A stretch of DNA of 64,000 bases, from contig ARYC01001136.1 of the NCBI GenBank assembly GCA_000711775.1, positions 1-64,000 on the forward strand. Direction: 5' to 3'. Positions 49,861-62,837 of this stretch are shown here, piece by piece (position 1 is the first letter of the stretch; each line of letters begins with the position of its first letter). The notes beneath the pieces were generated by a model. That model was given only the letters and a program-made list of their open reading frames with translations, searched no databases and was not told where the DNA came from. The stretch is from Oxytricha trifallax (lineage: Eukaryota > Ciliophora > Spirotrichea > Sporadotrichida > Oxytrichidae). Both the position numbers and the translations under genes were made by a program.

Positions 49861-51597
49861 GAATTAAAAGGAACGCACCTTAAATTCCCACCCAAACTGT
49901 CACAATTAAAATTGACTTAAACAAACTAAGTTACCCCTTATCTATCCTATATCAATCATTGCCAATAGTACTCATCTCGCTTAAGAGAATCAACTCATAT
50001 ATAGAAAAATACTAAATTCGGGGACTGTTGCTAGACTTAAAAAAAGAGAAAGATCATTCATTCTTAGAACTTGTTATCTACTACTCAATATCAAAACATT
50101 CTAAGTCTACTCGAGCGAAGAGTCAAGCTCTCAATAAGCAGTCACAGAGCAAATTATTAACTTCCTTTCAAGCTGGAAACTCAAAAACCAGCATTCATTT
50201 TAATTGCTTCTGAAAACTATGAAAATCTCTCAGGAACCTCAAAAGTTGGTACTTTAATTAAACTGCTCCAATTCAGCCTCAGACATTTTAGATAGTTCCT
50301 ATTCAATAAGCACAGATTCAGACCTATTTAGTACCCCAAAAGGGACTACGTCACAGATCGGTACCTTCCCGATCAACTGAATCTGACCGATGCACCCAAT
50401 CAGAATCTGATTAGGGATATAATGTCAGTACCCTATATTCTAAGAAGAACAAAAAGATGGTGATCATGCATAACTTATCTTTGACACTATACTAGAACAG
50501 TAAGCTATGGATTAACATACCCAACACTCAACTAAATCAACCAATCATCCTGATATAATTTATGAAAGATGAGGAAGAAGTTATGTAAACATTTACCATA
50601 GAACAAGAGGAAATGAAACAACAATCTTAGCAACCTAAACCAACATTCAGACCCTAAACAAAGAAACAACTCAAGTAATTTGTCCCTTAAGGACCATCAC
50701 TTGAATAAATCCTTTCCTTCATTTCTTAAAAACTTAATTCTCTATTAGTATGAACCAGGAAGAAACCCTAAGATACAAAGCAAAATTCGGTACCTATTCA
50801 ACCAAACAACTAGAAAAGTATTTTTTCTTCCTCAAAAACTTAGAAATCAAGAATAAGAAATTCACTAGAAAAGAAAACTCAAACGCATTAATCATAATTT
50901 ATAACAAGAAAAATAAAATTAATGAATAATAATTAATTAATAAATTAAGAAATTTAAAAATAGTGACGAAGAAGAACCTGTTGACTCACAACTAATGTAA
51001 GTTATAAAAAAGATATCTAGCTTATTTTATATTTTAGGAGTTGGAGCTGGTCAGAATACTATCAGAGCTGGAAAAGTGCTTCACTAAAGGAGCACAAGAA
51101 TCAAGTTGTAGAAATTTTGGCATGCAGATGGCGATGTTTTCGAAGGAGAGTGGTTTGTTTTTAAAGCTGTTTTTGGATATTCTTTTCCATTTTGTATTAT
51201 AAGTTTTCCTAAATATATATTTACTTTTCTATTTATATTCTACATTTCACTTTATTTTTCATAAATCTCCTATAGGAGACATCGAGCACATAGACAGGGG
51301 AAAGGTATATGGACATCAAGAGACCCACATTAAATATTTTTAGAGTCAATAGAAGTATACGAAAAAGACAGCTACTTATTCAACCCAGATAAAGAAATTT
51401 ATAAAGAGCTCTACGCTAATGATATAAGGGTCCTAACACATGTAAGAACAAAATCAAAGAAAAATTATTATTCGAGGGGGGGGGGTAGATAGACCCAACC
51501 CCATACCCAACCACCTAACGTAAACGATAGCTCATACTGGTAGAGTTATTTAAGCCGCTACGAAGACAGTAGTGATGACGAATTGGAAGACTATTGA
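49861..51597 (+). other. Interrupted multi-exon gene, unknown; possible MORN-like repeat
   Basis: Successive plus-strand frames have clear coding character: 49861-50213, about 50190-50390 (acidic Ser/Asp run), 50415-50750, 50752-50925, 51040-51180 and 51279-51597 (ending DELEDY, TGA 51595-51597). A GTAAGT...TTTTAG intron at about 50997-51037 and a TATAG acceptor at 51278 support splicing; other frame changes are unexplained. One frame near 51100-51160 reads HADGDVFEGEW, a good MORN-repeat match, but it competes with another frame. A run of ten G (51476-51485) lies in the last exon. IESs or decay are both possible. Confidence 0.4.
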
Positions 51598-53788
51598 ATA
51601 AGTCCGACAAACAAAAATCGAAGTTGGAAGAATTCGTCATGTTGAAGACCTTGGAAAAGAATAAGACTCAGACTCTAACTAAATTTTATAGTATATTTAA
51701 GTTTTAGATTTATTTAATAAAGACTAGTCACATGTAAAAGTTATTATCTAAATAACTTTATTAAATTTATACAAGTCTATATGGAAATTTAAAATTCAGT
51801 ATATTTTATCAGAGCTAATATTTTAAAACTATTAAAATATTGAACATTATATTATAGTATATTAAGTGTGATCAATTCTAGGTCATTAATAAATTAAACA
51901 TAAAATCCTTACTCATTACAGTTATAATTATCACATTAGTTTTATTTCAAAAATATTAAATTTTAATATTATGGTTTCCTATCACTTTCCAATTAATGGA
52001 CAGAGAGGATAATATTAATTTCATAAATTTTTTTCACAAAGAAACTTGAGATTTTAAGATATGAAGTATTCAAAAATCATATTTTAATTTATATTTCTCA
52101 AAAATTGAAAGTCAATATTAAAGTCTTCAAGTTTTAAATTATGAGAAGTTAATGTATATTATTTAATGATAAATTTTTGATGTGTCTTATATTAAATATA
52201 CTCCTTATAGTTTAAGAAATCTTTAAATATTTAACTTTATTATTTTCTCTTCATCTAAGACTTTGGCACTAGTGTAATTTCAATGATATTACAATTTAAA
52301 TCTTATTGAATATTTGTACTTTTCTTACTTTTAAATATAATTCTAGAGCAATAATTCCAACATCAATGTTATAAATTTTTTTTAAGCATTATAAATATCT
52401 ATTTTCTATTTTATCCCGCTAAATGATAAAAATATTCTATCTTGACAACATATTCCTCTTATATGGCATCGCATTAATAAATTGTTATATTTTTATTTTT
52501 TTTAATTTAAAATTAATATTAATTGTGATTTTAATTTTCTTAATTCTATATAATGTTTTTTATTGATTATTATCGATTATTGGTTTACACTAAATTATTA
52601 TATTAATTATAATCTATTTTTAAAATTTAACATAGTTTTATAAATTAAATTTTTGTAAAAATAGATTATATTTTTTGAAGATAATTAAAATATTTATATT
52701 AGCTATATTATTTTTCAATTCTTAAGATTACATTTTTTAATATGATTTTATTTATTTACATTTGTCTTTTTAATTATTTTAATAAATTTTCAATTTCTAA
52801 ATAATTATAGATAAATGACTACTTTTTTTTATATATAAAATTGGGTTTGATTCATTATTTATTAAAAACTAGAATAATTATTATTTATTTTGTTGATTTA
52901 ATTTATTATAATATTTCATATAAATAACATAATTAGCATAACATATAAATTTATCTTCTTTTGGTATTAAGAGTCTATCATAATGAGGTATAATTCTTGC
53001 ATCAATTAAATCTATTTTTGTATTACCGATTATATAATGTGTCTTTGTTAGCTTTTAATTATCGTTGTTCTAAATTATAAAGATTAATTCCATATCTTTG
53101 ATTCTTTATATCTTCTCTTTTTTCAATATTTATTGATAACCTAATTATTGATATTTCATTCTAGTCAAGAATGATGAATAATTGTAACTATATAACTTTT
53201 GTTACAAAAATTTGCTTACTTATATATTAAGGATTCATAGTATTCATAAAACTCATTGTTTAAAGTAAAAGATTCTAATCAAATGATATTTTAATAGAGA
53301 TATTTGGATAGACTTAAATCACGTGTTGGTTTATCATAAAATATTTATTAGTATTATATATAATTCATTTTCCTTAAACTACTATAAAATTTGGTATTTT
53401 TGATCATTTGAATGTATTGTATACCGATTTTTAGAAATTAATCATAGCTCTTTATGTCATAGCAAAATCTATTTTCTTCTGATGTTTTCGCATATATCAA
53501 CCGCTATATTATATTTAATTAGAAATATATTGATTTTAAGGGTAAAACTGAATGTTTATAATAAAAATAATTACCACTACAAATAAGGATATATGAATTT
53601 TGTCTCATTCTTTATATAAAGGATAAAATAATAATACAAACTTATCTAGTGTGACTCAATTAGAAAGTCCATGAAAATTTATTACTTTCATGTTATTTTA
53701 ATTATAACATACGTTTATGATCTTTCTTATTAGCCTAAATTATTCATATTAGTTATAAATAGTTCTTATAATAATTCCATATCTTAAT
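51598..53788. other. AT-rich non-coding DNA
   Basis: Very AT-rich with no convincing frame or repeat. Confidence 0.45.
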
Positions 53789-54068
53789 ATTGATAAAATA
53801 GATAAAAATAGGAAATTTAAGAAATAGAAATACAATTGATAAGTATTAGTAATTACAACTGGCACTAATTAGGAGTATTGATAATTCTAATTTGATTAAA
53901 AGTAAATCTAATTTAAATTATTATGACCAAATTTATTTATTAATTAATTAAATATATATATTTTAGTGTGCAAGTGTGCAAAAGTATAATCAGGCAAAAA
54001 GGGGTAGATTATCTGCACACATCTTTAACATATATTTATATATAATAATTTAACTTATTAGAAATGGC
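53789..54068. repeat. Left TIR of SF3 element 2 (280 bp)
   Basis: Inverse of 55476-55754; differences seen by eye are very few. Contains GTGCAAGTGTGCAAAAG and GGGGTAGATTATCTGCACAC blocks that could be protein-binding or replication signals. Confidence 0.88.
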
Positions 54069-55460
54069 TCACTTCTTTACTTTACCTTCTGCATCCGTGT
54101 CTCTCATGCTCATCTTGTTAGGACTAAGATCCCCAGCGTGCTTGTTATTTGAGTCCTCGCTCCATAGACTTTCATCCCAAGATCTCTCTAGTAGATAGTT
54201 TGCCAGCTGTACTGCATCAAATGGGAATGCCAGCTTACCCGACTTGCCCTCCACTCTCGGCGTGACTGTGATGCACCTCCTCTCGAAGCAATCCCTTTCC
54301 TCCGCCGTGATTCTGTTCCACGGGAGTTCATTAGTGGTAATGATGGTAAAGCAGCCTATGTACTTGACCTATGTCTCCCCGAATTTCACATCAACTGCGT
54401 AGCCCCTGCCCTCTAGTAGCTTCTTCATTGCCGGAACATTGTACTTTGAAAAAAATCTCTCTATGTTCATCTCATCGATCAGCAGTACTTAGGGTTCATT
54501 GTCAAGGTATTTTCCCTCAACATGAAAGTGGCTTTGCCCAAGGATCAACTCATCGCAGGTGAAAATCTATTCAATCATCTTGAGAATGGTACTCTTGCCG
54601 GTGTTGGCCGCTCCATAAAGCCAGACGCAATGAATCTTCTTATCCTCTCTCTTAAGTAGTACCTGATAAAGAGCCTCAATTATTTCGTAGTATACGAGCT
54701 CCCATAAAACATCATCAGTCAGCTTCTTAGTCTCGGAAAATGCATGTTAGTGTTTCTTGACAAATTCTTCAAGTTGCTATCTCACCGAAATCTTCACTTT
54801 CTGAACAACTCCGAGATGATTCAATACCTTGTGCGCGTTGGTGAATTTCTGTTACTCTTGGCTAATCAAAGCGAGCGCATCGATGTCACTTAGGTTCTTA
54901 TAGAGATACTGTTTGTACGTCATGGAACCGTTAGCAATCTTCTCGGCGAGAAATTCTTTTAGGTAGTATTTTGAAGATCTTTTTTACAGAATCTACCTTA
55001 GATCTTCTAACGACTCTCTAGCCGCTCTCTTACCATACTCAAGTTACATCTCCTGAGCATTGCCGTGTATTAGTGTGAGCCCCTGATGCTAAGTGAAAAA
55101 CTCCTATGGTGATTTGATGCCTAATTCCTTCATTTGGAGTCCCATCTTCTTGAAAAGCTCATATCCTCCTCTTTTCTTAGTTTTTAAATACTCCCTGTTA
55201 ATACCAATGGTGTCTCTTGAAACTTTGATCTGAAAGTAAGTATTCTTGGTGGCCTTGTCGTCATATGCATTTACCTCGGTGATACTTGGCTAGTTGATTT
55301 GAATCTGCTGTTGCACCTGCTCGGCTACATCAACTTTAACAAGCCCGGTGATTTTCAGGAAGAACTCTAGCCTGTAATTGTATTTCTTTTTAGTCGACAT
55401 TTTAGATTTCTCTATCGGGTCTCAGCTAAAGTACATTGAACTATCCATCAATTTAGACAT
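54069..55460 (-). CDS. SF3 helicase, 463 aa, intact
   Basis: One frame from ATG 55458-55460 to TGA 54069-54071 with many Gln codons as TAA/TAG. Motifs in SF3 order: Walker A GAANTGKST (residues 283-291), Walker B VLLIDEMN (325-332), the KKLLEG...K segment (about 346-359) and motif C FTIITTN (371-377), followed by a basic R-R stretch. SF3 helicases drive replication of parvo-, papilloma- and CRESS-type small DNA replicons and their plasmids. The N-terminal 280 residues are Gln/Lys-rich and show no H-u-H or Y-x-x-K pair that I could identify, so no nicking domain is assigned. The start is the first ATG after the TIR; the stop lies one base inside the left TIR border. Homologue: 16511-17523. Confidence 0.88.
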
Positions 55461-55475
55461 TTAACTGATACGAAT

Positions 55476-55754
55476 GCCATTTCTAATAAGTTTAATTATT
55501 GTATATAAATATATGTTTAAGATGTGTGCAGATAATCTACCCCTTTTGCCTGATTATACTTTTGCACACTTGCACACTAAAATATATATATTTAATTAAT
55601 TAATAAATAAATTTGGTCATAATAATTTAAATTAGATTTACTTTTAATCAAATTAGAATTATCAATACTCCTAATTAGTGCCAGTTGTAATTACTAATAC
55701 TTATCAATTGTATTTCTATTTCTTAAATTTCCTATTTTTATCTATTTTATCAAT
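55476..55754. repeat. Right TIR of SF3 element 2 (279 bp)
   Basis: Inverse of 53789-54068. Its inner end is 16 bp upstream of the helicase ATG, so it must also carry the promoter (inference). Confidence 0.88.
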
Positions 55755-58700
55755 AATAAAAATATTTGAAATTAGAATTCAATAAAATTTATCATTGTCT
55801 ACCGCTTTTATCAATTTATATACTTATTATAGATTTAGCAGTAAAATGAATATTTTATTGAAATATTAATTCATTTCTTTATATTGAATTTTATAAAACT
55901 TAAATTTACTTTAATATCTTAATTGCATTATGATGATAACTTAATTTGTTTACTCTCAATGGCTCTGTAATTAAATAATTGTTGATTAGTTAAAAATGCT
56001 ATTTATATAAATTAATTTGATAAGTTGTTTTTTTTAAGATTTATTTATTGAGTCATCATCTATTTGATTAATAAAAAGATTATCTCGATAAATGACATAA
56101 AAAAGGAATAATAGAGTTTTCTAATATAAAAGGAGTTAAATTAATCATAAAAGTTACTAAACTATTGATGTACTTTCAATTTAAGGTTAATTTATAGTAT
56201 TATAAAAATAAATTGATTAATAAAGAGATATTGATTTTTGTTTAAGGATAAATACTCTGATAATTTTTATAATATCCAATTAATTTTCTGTCAATTGTCA
56301 TTTCAAGCTACGTTATTGTCTATCTATTAATAATTTTTCAACTTTTCTGGCACATTATTATCAGTATAAATTTTCTTCGAGAAAAATAATATATTTTGCA
56401 TTCATGTTTATGGACTTTGCTATTTCTAACATTTTAGATATTATTCTTTAATTTAATGATCTTATATCTTGAAAAATTGTTTCTTAATTAATAATCGATT
56501 AAAATATAAATGTGCAAAGCATTTCAAATGTTTGATTAATTATTTATTTGCTCATGATTCACTAAGACTTTCTTACTTTCTGGTTTGTTTTTCTCCTAAA
56601 ACTTACTGGAGAATCTTTGAAATATTTTAGCTTATACAAATTTTTTAAAAATTGGGGAAATTGTAATTTGCTCCATTACCATCGTACTCGAGAAATAAAC
56701 TTTAATTTAATCAATATTTATGCTTACCAAGCTTTTAGAATTAAATTAATTATTAATAAATTGTAAAGGGAATATGATAAAATAAAATTCAAATTACTTA
56801 TAGTAATTAAATACTTCAGAAATGGTATCTTGAGGTAGCAGCTGATAATTTTAAAATGATTGTAAATTACAAAAAAAACATAGATATTAAAAAATAAATC
56901 AACAACATTAACAATATCTCAAATGTTTTTGCCCTTTAACATACCATGTAGATATCATTTACTTGTTTAACTTGCCAATCTAGCTATCCTTGCATTACTC
57001 TAAATTTCAATTCAATTTTTGCCTCTATAATGTTTTCTTAATATATCAATCGGGTGTTTACTTTTAAAATAAATTTTTTTTTAAGCTATTTCGATAAAAT
57101 CAAAGGAGATTAAGATATTAGCAATTGTTTAAAATTATTCAGAAAATTTTTCTATAATTTGATCTCGCATTTAATAAAAGAATCCTTAATAATCGAGTAG
57201 AGTTAATTATTTTTCCAATTAAAATCATAAAGTATAGTAATAAATATATATAATATTATTGACCAAAGTTATTAATTAAGCAAAAGATTTTAATTTATGT
57301 ATATTAATATCATGGTTTGAATGATTAAATATGCTTATTCTAAAATTTATTTTAGCCAATTTCAATGAATTTTAAAGACAATTTTAGCATATCATTGCTA
57401 TTTTTAAAATATTATAGTTTTAATATCTTTAAATGTGTGGATTTTTAAAATATAAGGAATAAATATTTAACTATATATATTATTTGAAATTAAATTATTA
57501 ATTTATCTAGTATCGAGCTTATCTTTCATAGAAATCAATTGTATTTGTTATAAATATTTTAAAGTGTAAAGTATTAAATCTCTAGTAGATCATTACCTTT
57601 ATTCTTAAATTTATGGTGAATCTTTTTTCTTATATCATATTTATTATAACTTACTTATTGTTGAGACTTTATATCATCTTAAGTAATTGTTTTTAGATTT
57701 AATTTTATTTTTATAATGTTCATATTTGAGAAGCCACAAGTATATTTTAAACAATGAACAATCAGGATTATTTAATCTTTATTTATGATATTTTAATATT
57801 TTTATATAGAATTTAACTGGAATGTTATTTATTTATTAATTAAATTTTAGTTTGTATGATTCATTCTAAATTTTAAAAACAACAAATAAATATTAGAATT
57901 AAAAATATATTGTTGCTCTATATTCTACCATACCCATCATTTGGTGTAATTTGTGTTAATATGTTTAAAATTTAATTTCTAGAATTAGTAATATAATTAT
58001 TGATGTTTTAAACGACTATGAAATGTTTTCTTAAACAACATAATTTATATCAAAATTATTATTTCATATCTAAATATAAAGAAAGATTTAACTATACTCA
58101 AAGGATTATAAATTATCTGATAATAAGGGAGACTATATTCAATTAACTCAATAATAGATTTAATAAGCAAAAAATAGACTGATATTATAAAAATAATCAC
58201 ATTAAATATTTTATAGAGCTACTAATAATTACTACAGTTTTTTATCATACAATTAATAATGAATTGCAGCTTTTTTCATTGATTTAAAGTCTTGTATTAA
58301 AATTAATAATCCGTTTGAATCCTTAATTAATATATATAAATGTGATGGAAAATTCTTCATTTGTTTTCTGAGACCATTATATTCATATTCTAAGATAAAA
58401 GTTCAAATTAAATTAATATATGATTGAAAACAGTAATTAAAAATAATGTAATAAATATAATTATAATATTATAATTAACAAGAGTATAAAGTATCCAAGA
58501 CGATTATAGCGATGAATGACTTAGTAAGGGATTTCCTCTTAAAATTTAATTGGACAATAAACTAAAATTGCTTTTTTTAACTTCCTTTTTCCTTTTTTGA
58601 TTCCTTATTCTTTCGCTCCATATCATTTCAAATTTTATTCCTCTTAATTTAGAATTTTACAGGTTTATCGAAGATTTTTGGGAATATTGTCTCTAATTCA

Positions 58701-59190
58701 ATAATCATATTAATATATAAACTTAAGGCTATTTTTATATTAAAAGATATTTGCTTATTTACAATTTCTTGTCTTTGACGTAAATGCATCTTCTCTCATG
58801 AACTTTAACTATTTCATAGTAATGAAACCAGTTTCATAATAATTATGAAAAATAAGTGAAAAAATTAAAATTAAAATGAAAATTTAATATTTGAATAGGA
58901 ATTCTTATTGTGATAAGCAGGAATGAAAATTTAAAAACAGTAACTGTGATGAAACACTCTACATTTGATTTATTGTTCAACCATTATCATTCTTCTTCAG
59001 TTCCTTATCTTTGTGTCGCTTTGAGAAATATTTTTAAGTCGCAACTCCTAGTCTCACCAGGCGCAATCCCTGTAAAATATAAAATTTAGATATTTTTTTT
59101 CATTTATTGAGTTATACGGCATCTTTAGCTCAGACATTTTTCCATTTTATTATTTCAAATTAAAACCCCAAGATTAAAATTTGGTTTAAT
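55755..59190. other. Long AT-rich non-coding DNA
   Basis: No gene, repeat family or structural RNA that I could support. Confidence 0.45.
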
Positions 59191-59244
59191 AATATGAATG
59201 TAAAATTAATCAACAATTTCTCAAATACTTGTTTATATCTCAAA

Positions 59245-60297
59245 TCACGCGTCAACAATCTTGCAAATCTTGTCATTTTACTTCTTCTCATCTTTGGTCA
59301 TGGTTGGGCTGCATGCCACATTGGTCTGGATATTGTTCTTGAGCACAATTTCTTGTGTATGCCACTGTCTCATCTTGCTGGTCGTCTATTTTGGCCAACA
59401 GTCGGAGAAGAGATCGATGATGGCTCGGAGTGCTCAGGGATTCAACTTATAGACCTCAACCTTGCCTTGGCTCACCTCCTCGAGCTTCTCGATCTCTGCG
59501 TTAATGACGTCCTTTTTGACCTGGCTGGGTTGGGCGTTGAAGTCGTTAGGATTGGTAGCGACGAGGTGCTCTCTTAATTCTTGGGTGATGCGCGTTACCT
59601 TGAATGGTGAAGCCTGGATCATGGCTCAATGCCACGCGAACAGGAGTTTATCATGATTCTCAAAAGGAATTTCATAATTCTAAATGATGCTTTTGTAGGT
59701 GGGCTAGACATTTCCGTTATGAATGTTATCAAAGAACTCACAGACACGTGCGAACCAGCAATAGGTTGTCTTCGTGAGCTCCCTCTCTTCTCACTGTGCT
59801 CCTTTGCTAATTTAAAACTTTTAATGTTATATTTCATTATAATTTTATTGGCCTTCCTAGCTTTTAAAAATTGGGACTGAGGCTTTAATTAGTTTATTGA
59901 AAAATTTAATACAAAAAAGATTGCCTAACTTACAGAATCAGTGTTGCAGATGAACTGAGGGGCAAATTTGCTATTGAGACCATGCAAGTATAGTAATTCG
60001 AGAGCTCTTGAATAGAAGCATCAACGACTAGTCTACGACACAGAGAAGTATTTCCCAGGCTGAGATAAACGCGAATGACAAATCTACATGAATTGTTAGT
60101 TGATACGAGTGTGGGTGATTCGTGAGCATTTGAAGAGGGTGGCAAAAACAGAATATGTTACAGAATCATACTTCCTGCAAGCTCAGTTGCCTCATCAACC
60201 AAAGAGCATGCGAACGCCCCAATGAGCCACCTCATGTCCAGGCGGGAGAGCTGCATAGCCAGGCCTGTACATAGCCCTGCAGCTGCTTCCTATAGCA
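59245..60297 (-). other. GC-rich exons of one or two unknown genes
   Basis: Two blocks separated by an AT-rich, intron-like gap (about 59810-59935, with GTAAGT at its 5' side). Block 1 (60297-59936) has a long frame with hydrophobic and Cys-containing stretches. Block 2 (about 59800-59245) stays in one frame across TGAs at 59626-59628 and 59434-59436, with strong coding character on both sides of each. Either the first TGA is the real end of an upstream gene, or the copy is decayed. It may be the 3' part of the transposase gene at 60956-61530. No domain recognised. Confidence 0.4.
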
Positions 60298-60955
60298 AGT
60301 TAAGGGAGGAATTGGTAAAAAATTAAAATAATCAAGTGATTTAACAAATAAATACAGTAAAATCTTACTATAAATTATTCAAAATAAATAACTTAATGTA
60401 TTTTGGAAAATTAGTTTAAGAAATTGTAAGGCAATCGAGAAATATTGTCGACTGCCTTACATTAATTTGTTTGATTAAGTTTAAATTATTGCATTCTTTA
60501 TAAGTTAAAATATCGATAATATGTATTTATGAGAGAAAACATAATTTTATTAAACTTGAGTAAATGAGAGTTAATATTAACATAAAAGTTAGAACAGATT
60601 ATTTATAATTTATTAGCTTTATTCTATTATATTTTACTTTATTTTAAAGTATGATTATTTTAAAATTTAATCATCAAGGCTCTATTAATCAATATTGATT
60701 GCCTAAGTTTAAAGCAGTTTAAAAAAGTAAAATTTTTCTTATCAAATGTATTATAGTTTATTCAATATAATAATTTAATTAAACATGAATTAATATTGCT
60801 TTAATAGTTATTATTCAGTTTATATAACAATATCTTACGATTAATTTAATCATATTAACTTAATTTAGTTTAAACTAATGAAATAATATTATTACAAAAC
60901 TTATAATTCAAAAATCTTTAAGAATTAATATAATGTATTATCATAAAGCACCATC
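60298..60955. other. AT-rich spacer with a small inverted repeat
   Basis: AATTGTAAGGCAATCGA at about 60422-60438 faces TCGACTGCCTTACATTAA at 60448-60465: a roughly 12-bp hairpin. No gene. Confidence 0.4.
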
Positions 60956-61530
60956 TCATTATTCACTATATTTCCTTTAGCCACCTATTTCTTTGAAAAT
61001 TTTATCAAATGCTTACTTTGTGGAGACTGGCAGGAGCATGGGGTTGAAGTCGCGGCATTCGATGAACATGACTGCCTTTTCAATTGGAACCATATCGTAC
61101 TGGTAATGGCCAAGGAATATTATGGGGATGTTCAGCTGCTACAGGACACCATTGGTGTACCTACTGCGGTGGTAGGAGGCGTTGTCTATAAATAAAAGGG
61201 AGTGTGCAAGGTGGCTTCCGAATGGGTGCCAGTTTCAAGATAAAAATGGCATCCTCGCTCTCGTCTAATGAGTTGTAACGATTTCGTCTGCATGCGAAAG
61301 AGATTCCCCCTGGCAGATTCCTCTGGAACTAAAAGCTATTCTCTACATCCTCAGGCTGACAAGACTTATAATTATGATGCAAAGTTGGTAATGCCCTGCA
61401 ATCATTGCCTTAATTATAATATCTTTGAAAATTTCCCATAGAGTCTCAATATCCTCTCCTTGTTTGCTGCTTTAATTACCTCATTGTAAACTTGAGACTT
61501 CTCTTATATCCAACTGATTCATTTTGAATT
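60956..61530 (-). pseudogene. DDE (IS630-like) transposase, partial
   Basis: The frame ending at TGA 60956-60958 contains LLFIDNASYHRS (second catalytic Asp) and VPIEKAVMFIE (catalytic Glu) with the family's spacing. Upstream, a TGA-free frame (about 61395-61060) with RNRYNSLDESEDAIFI and a further frame near 61500-61430 look like N-terminal parts in other frames, so one or more frameshifts or introns separate them. GC-rich like the 5156-7605 gene but clearly different. No inverted repeats found nearby. Confidence 0.6.
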
Positions 61531-62837
61531 ATTCCCTAACTTCAATGATGTTTCAAGATTAGCTATGAATTCCTGCTAATACATTCTGTCCTCAGTTTCC
61601 ATCAATATCTTCAGTCTATTTATTTAATTATTGCAACCGAATATATTTAAAAAATTGAAACATGTAAACTTATAATACGATGTTACTTACCTTTAAGTCT
61701 CTCTTGAAGATTTGATTCCTCTCTTTTCTTGAGATCAACAATTCTGTTTCTTACCTATATCGCATAATTAATAATATTATATTAAAATTACAATATTCTT
61801 TTGGATTATATTGTTAGTTTTGTGTTCCCTATGTGCTGTGTGCAACAAGTTCTTACAACCATTAAGTCATTTGCTGAGTCTGGATAACTTCTTTTTTACT
61901 GTCAATTGTCATTTAGAACATGATCGATAAATATCACTGTTTCAAGTCTTCCTAAGATGATGAGCATTTTATTACAACGAAACACATTAGACCTCGCTGA
62001 ACACGAATACGAAATCAGTTTTGTCATATATTAAAAACGCGCAAAGTTGTAGACATTTGAAGATTTGTTTGAGGGATTGATGTGCAAGTACGTTAAACAT
62101 AGTATTTTAGGGTTTTCAATGCAATGACTAATTCTTAGAAGAAGTTACTTGAAATTAAATAAATTGTTTAAATTTGACCTCTTTGAATATAAATTATTAT
62201 CATGCCAAAAGTCTTAAACTATTTTATAAATTCTCGTATCTGATCACGGGCCCTCGACATTAGATCACTCATATAATAATTGTATTGTGACTTTCAAACA
62301 TCGACAAAAGATAACTTTTCAATTATTTAGACCTCTTTAAGCTCGAATATTAAATCATAATTGATTTATCTCCAAAACTCGCAAAGATACAGGCATTTAA
62401 AGTTTAATTATTGGATTTAATGAACAAGTATGTTAAATATCGAATTTTAGGGTTTTCAAGGGAGCAACAAAGGGTCATTGAAATTAATTAGTTGACATGG
62501 AATTTATGTAATTGCACTTAAATAAGATTACTTAGTATCATTCAAAGAACATAAATCTTAATTTCTTAATAAAAGCCCAAAAATCAAGTTCATGAACGAA
62601 CGATCATAATGTTTTTAATACAATATTTTTATAATAATTGAATAAATAAAGGATCTGTACATCCACTTTTGGGGCATGCTGAGAGCGTCCTCTCTGTTTA
62701 ACTATAGTTTGAAGATTTCACTGTTTGTTCTTTCGCAACTTTTCGAATGTTGTTTGAGCTTTTGCCTGTGAGTATTGTATATGCCCCCCACCTCTAGCCT
62801 TTGGCGCTTCTCCGTTTCTATGATCTTTCGTAACTTA
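61531..62837. other. AT-rich DNA, two partly similar blocks
   Basis: Blocks at about 62030-62130 and 62380-62480 share the order GCAAAG, AGACATTT/AGGCATTTAAAG, TTGTTTGAGGGATT/TTATTGGATT, AAGTA.GTTAAA and TTTTAGGGTTTTCAA, a diverged direct repeat. No gene supported. Confidence 0.4.

Larger units (their letters stand above)
53789..55754. mobile_element. TIR element 2 encoding only an SF3 helicase (1966 bp), intact
   Basis: Inverted repeats 53789-54068 and 55476-55754 match almost perfectly and enclose one complete minus-strand gene that fills the internal region. Termini read ATTGATAAAATAGATAAA, sharing ATTGAT with element 1. The coding part is strikingly GC-richer than the TIRs and flanks. 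There is no second gene, no transposase and no clear target duplication. Fresh TIR identity and an unbroken frame argue for recent activity. Confidence 0.85.

Noticed and set aside
54371-54562. 63-aa plus-strand ORF in SF3 element 2
   Set aside because: Antisense of the helicase ATPase core.
54069-55460. HUH (Rep) nicking domain upstream of the helicase
   Set aside because: No paired His motif or Y-x-x-K that I could align; left as unknown rather than called a full CRESS Rep.
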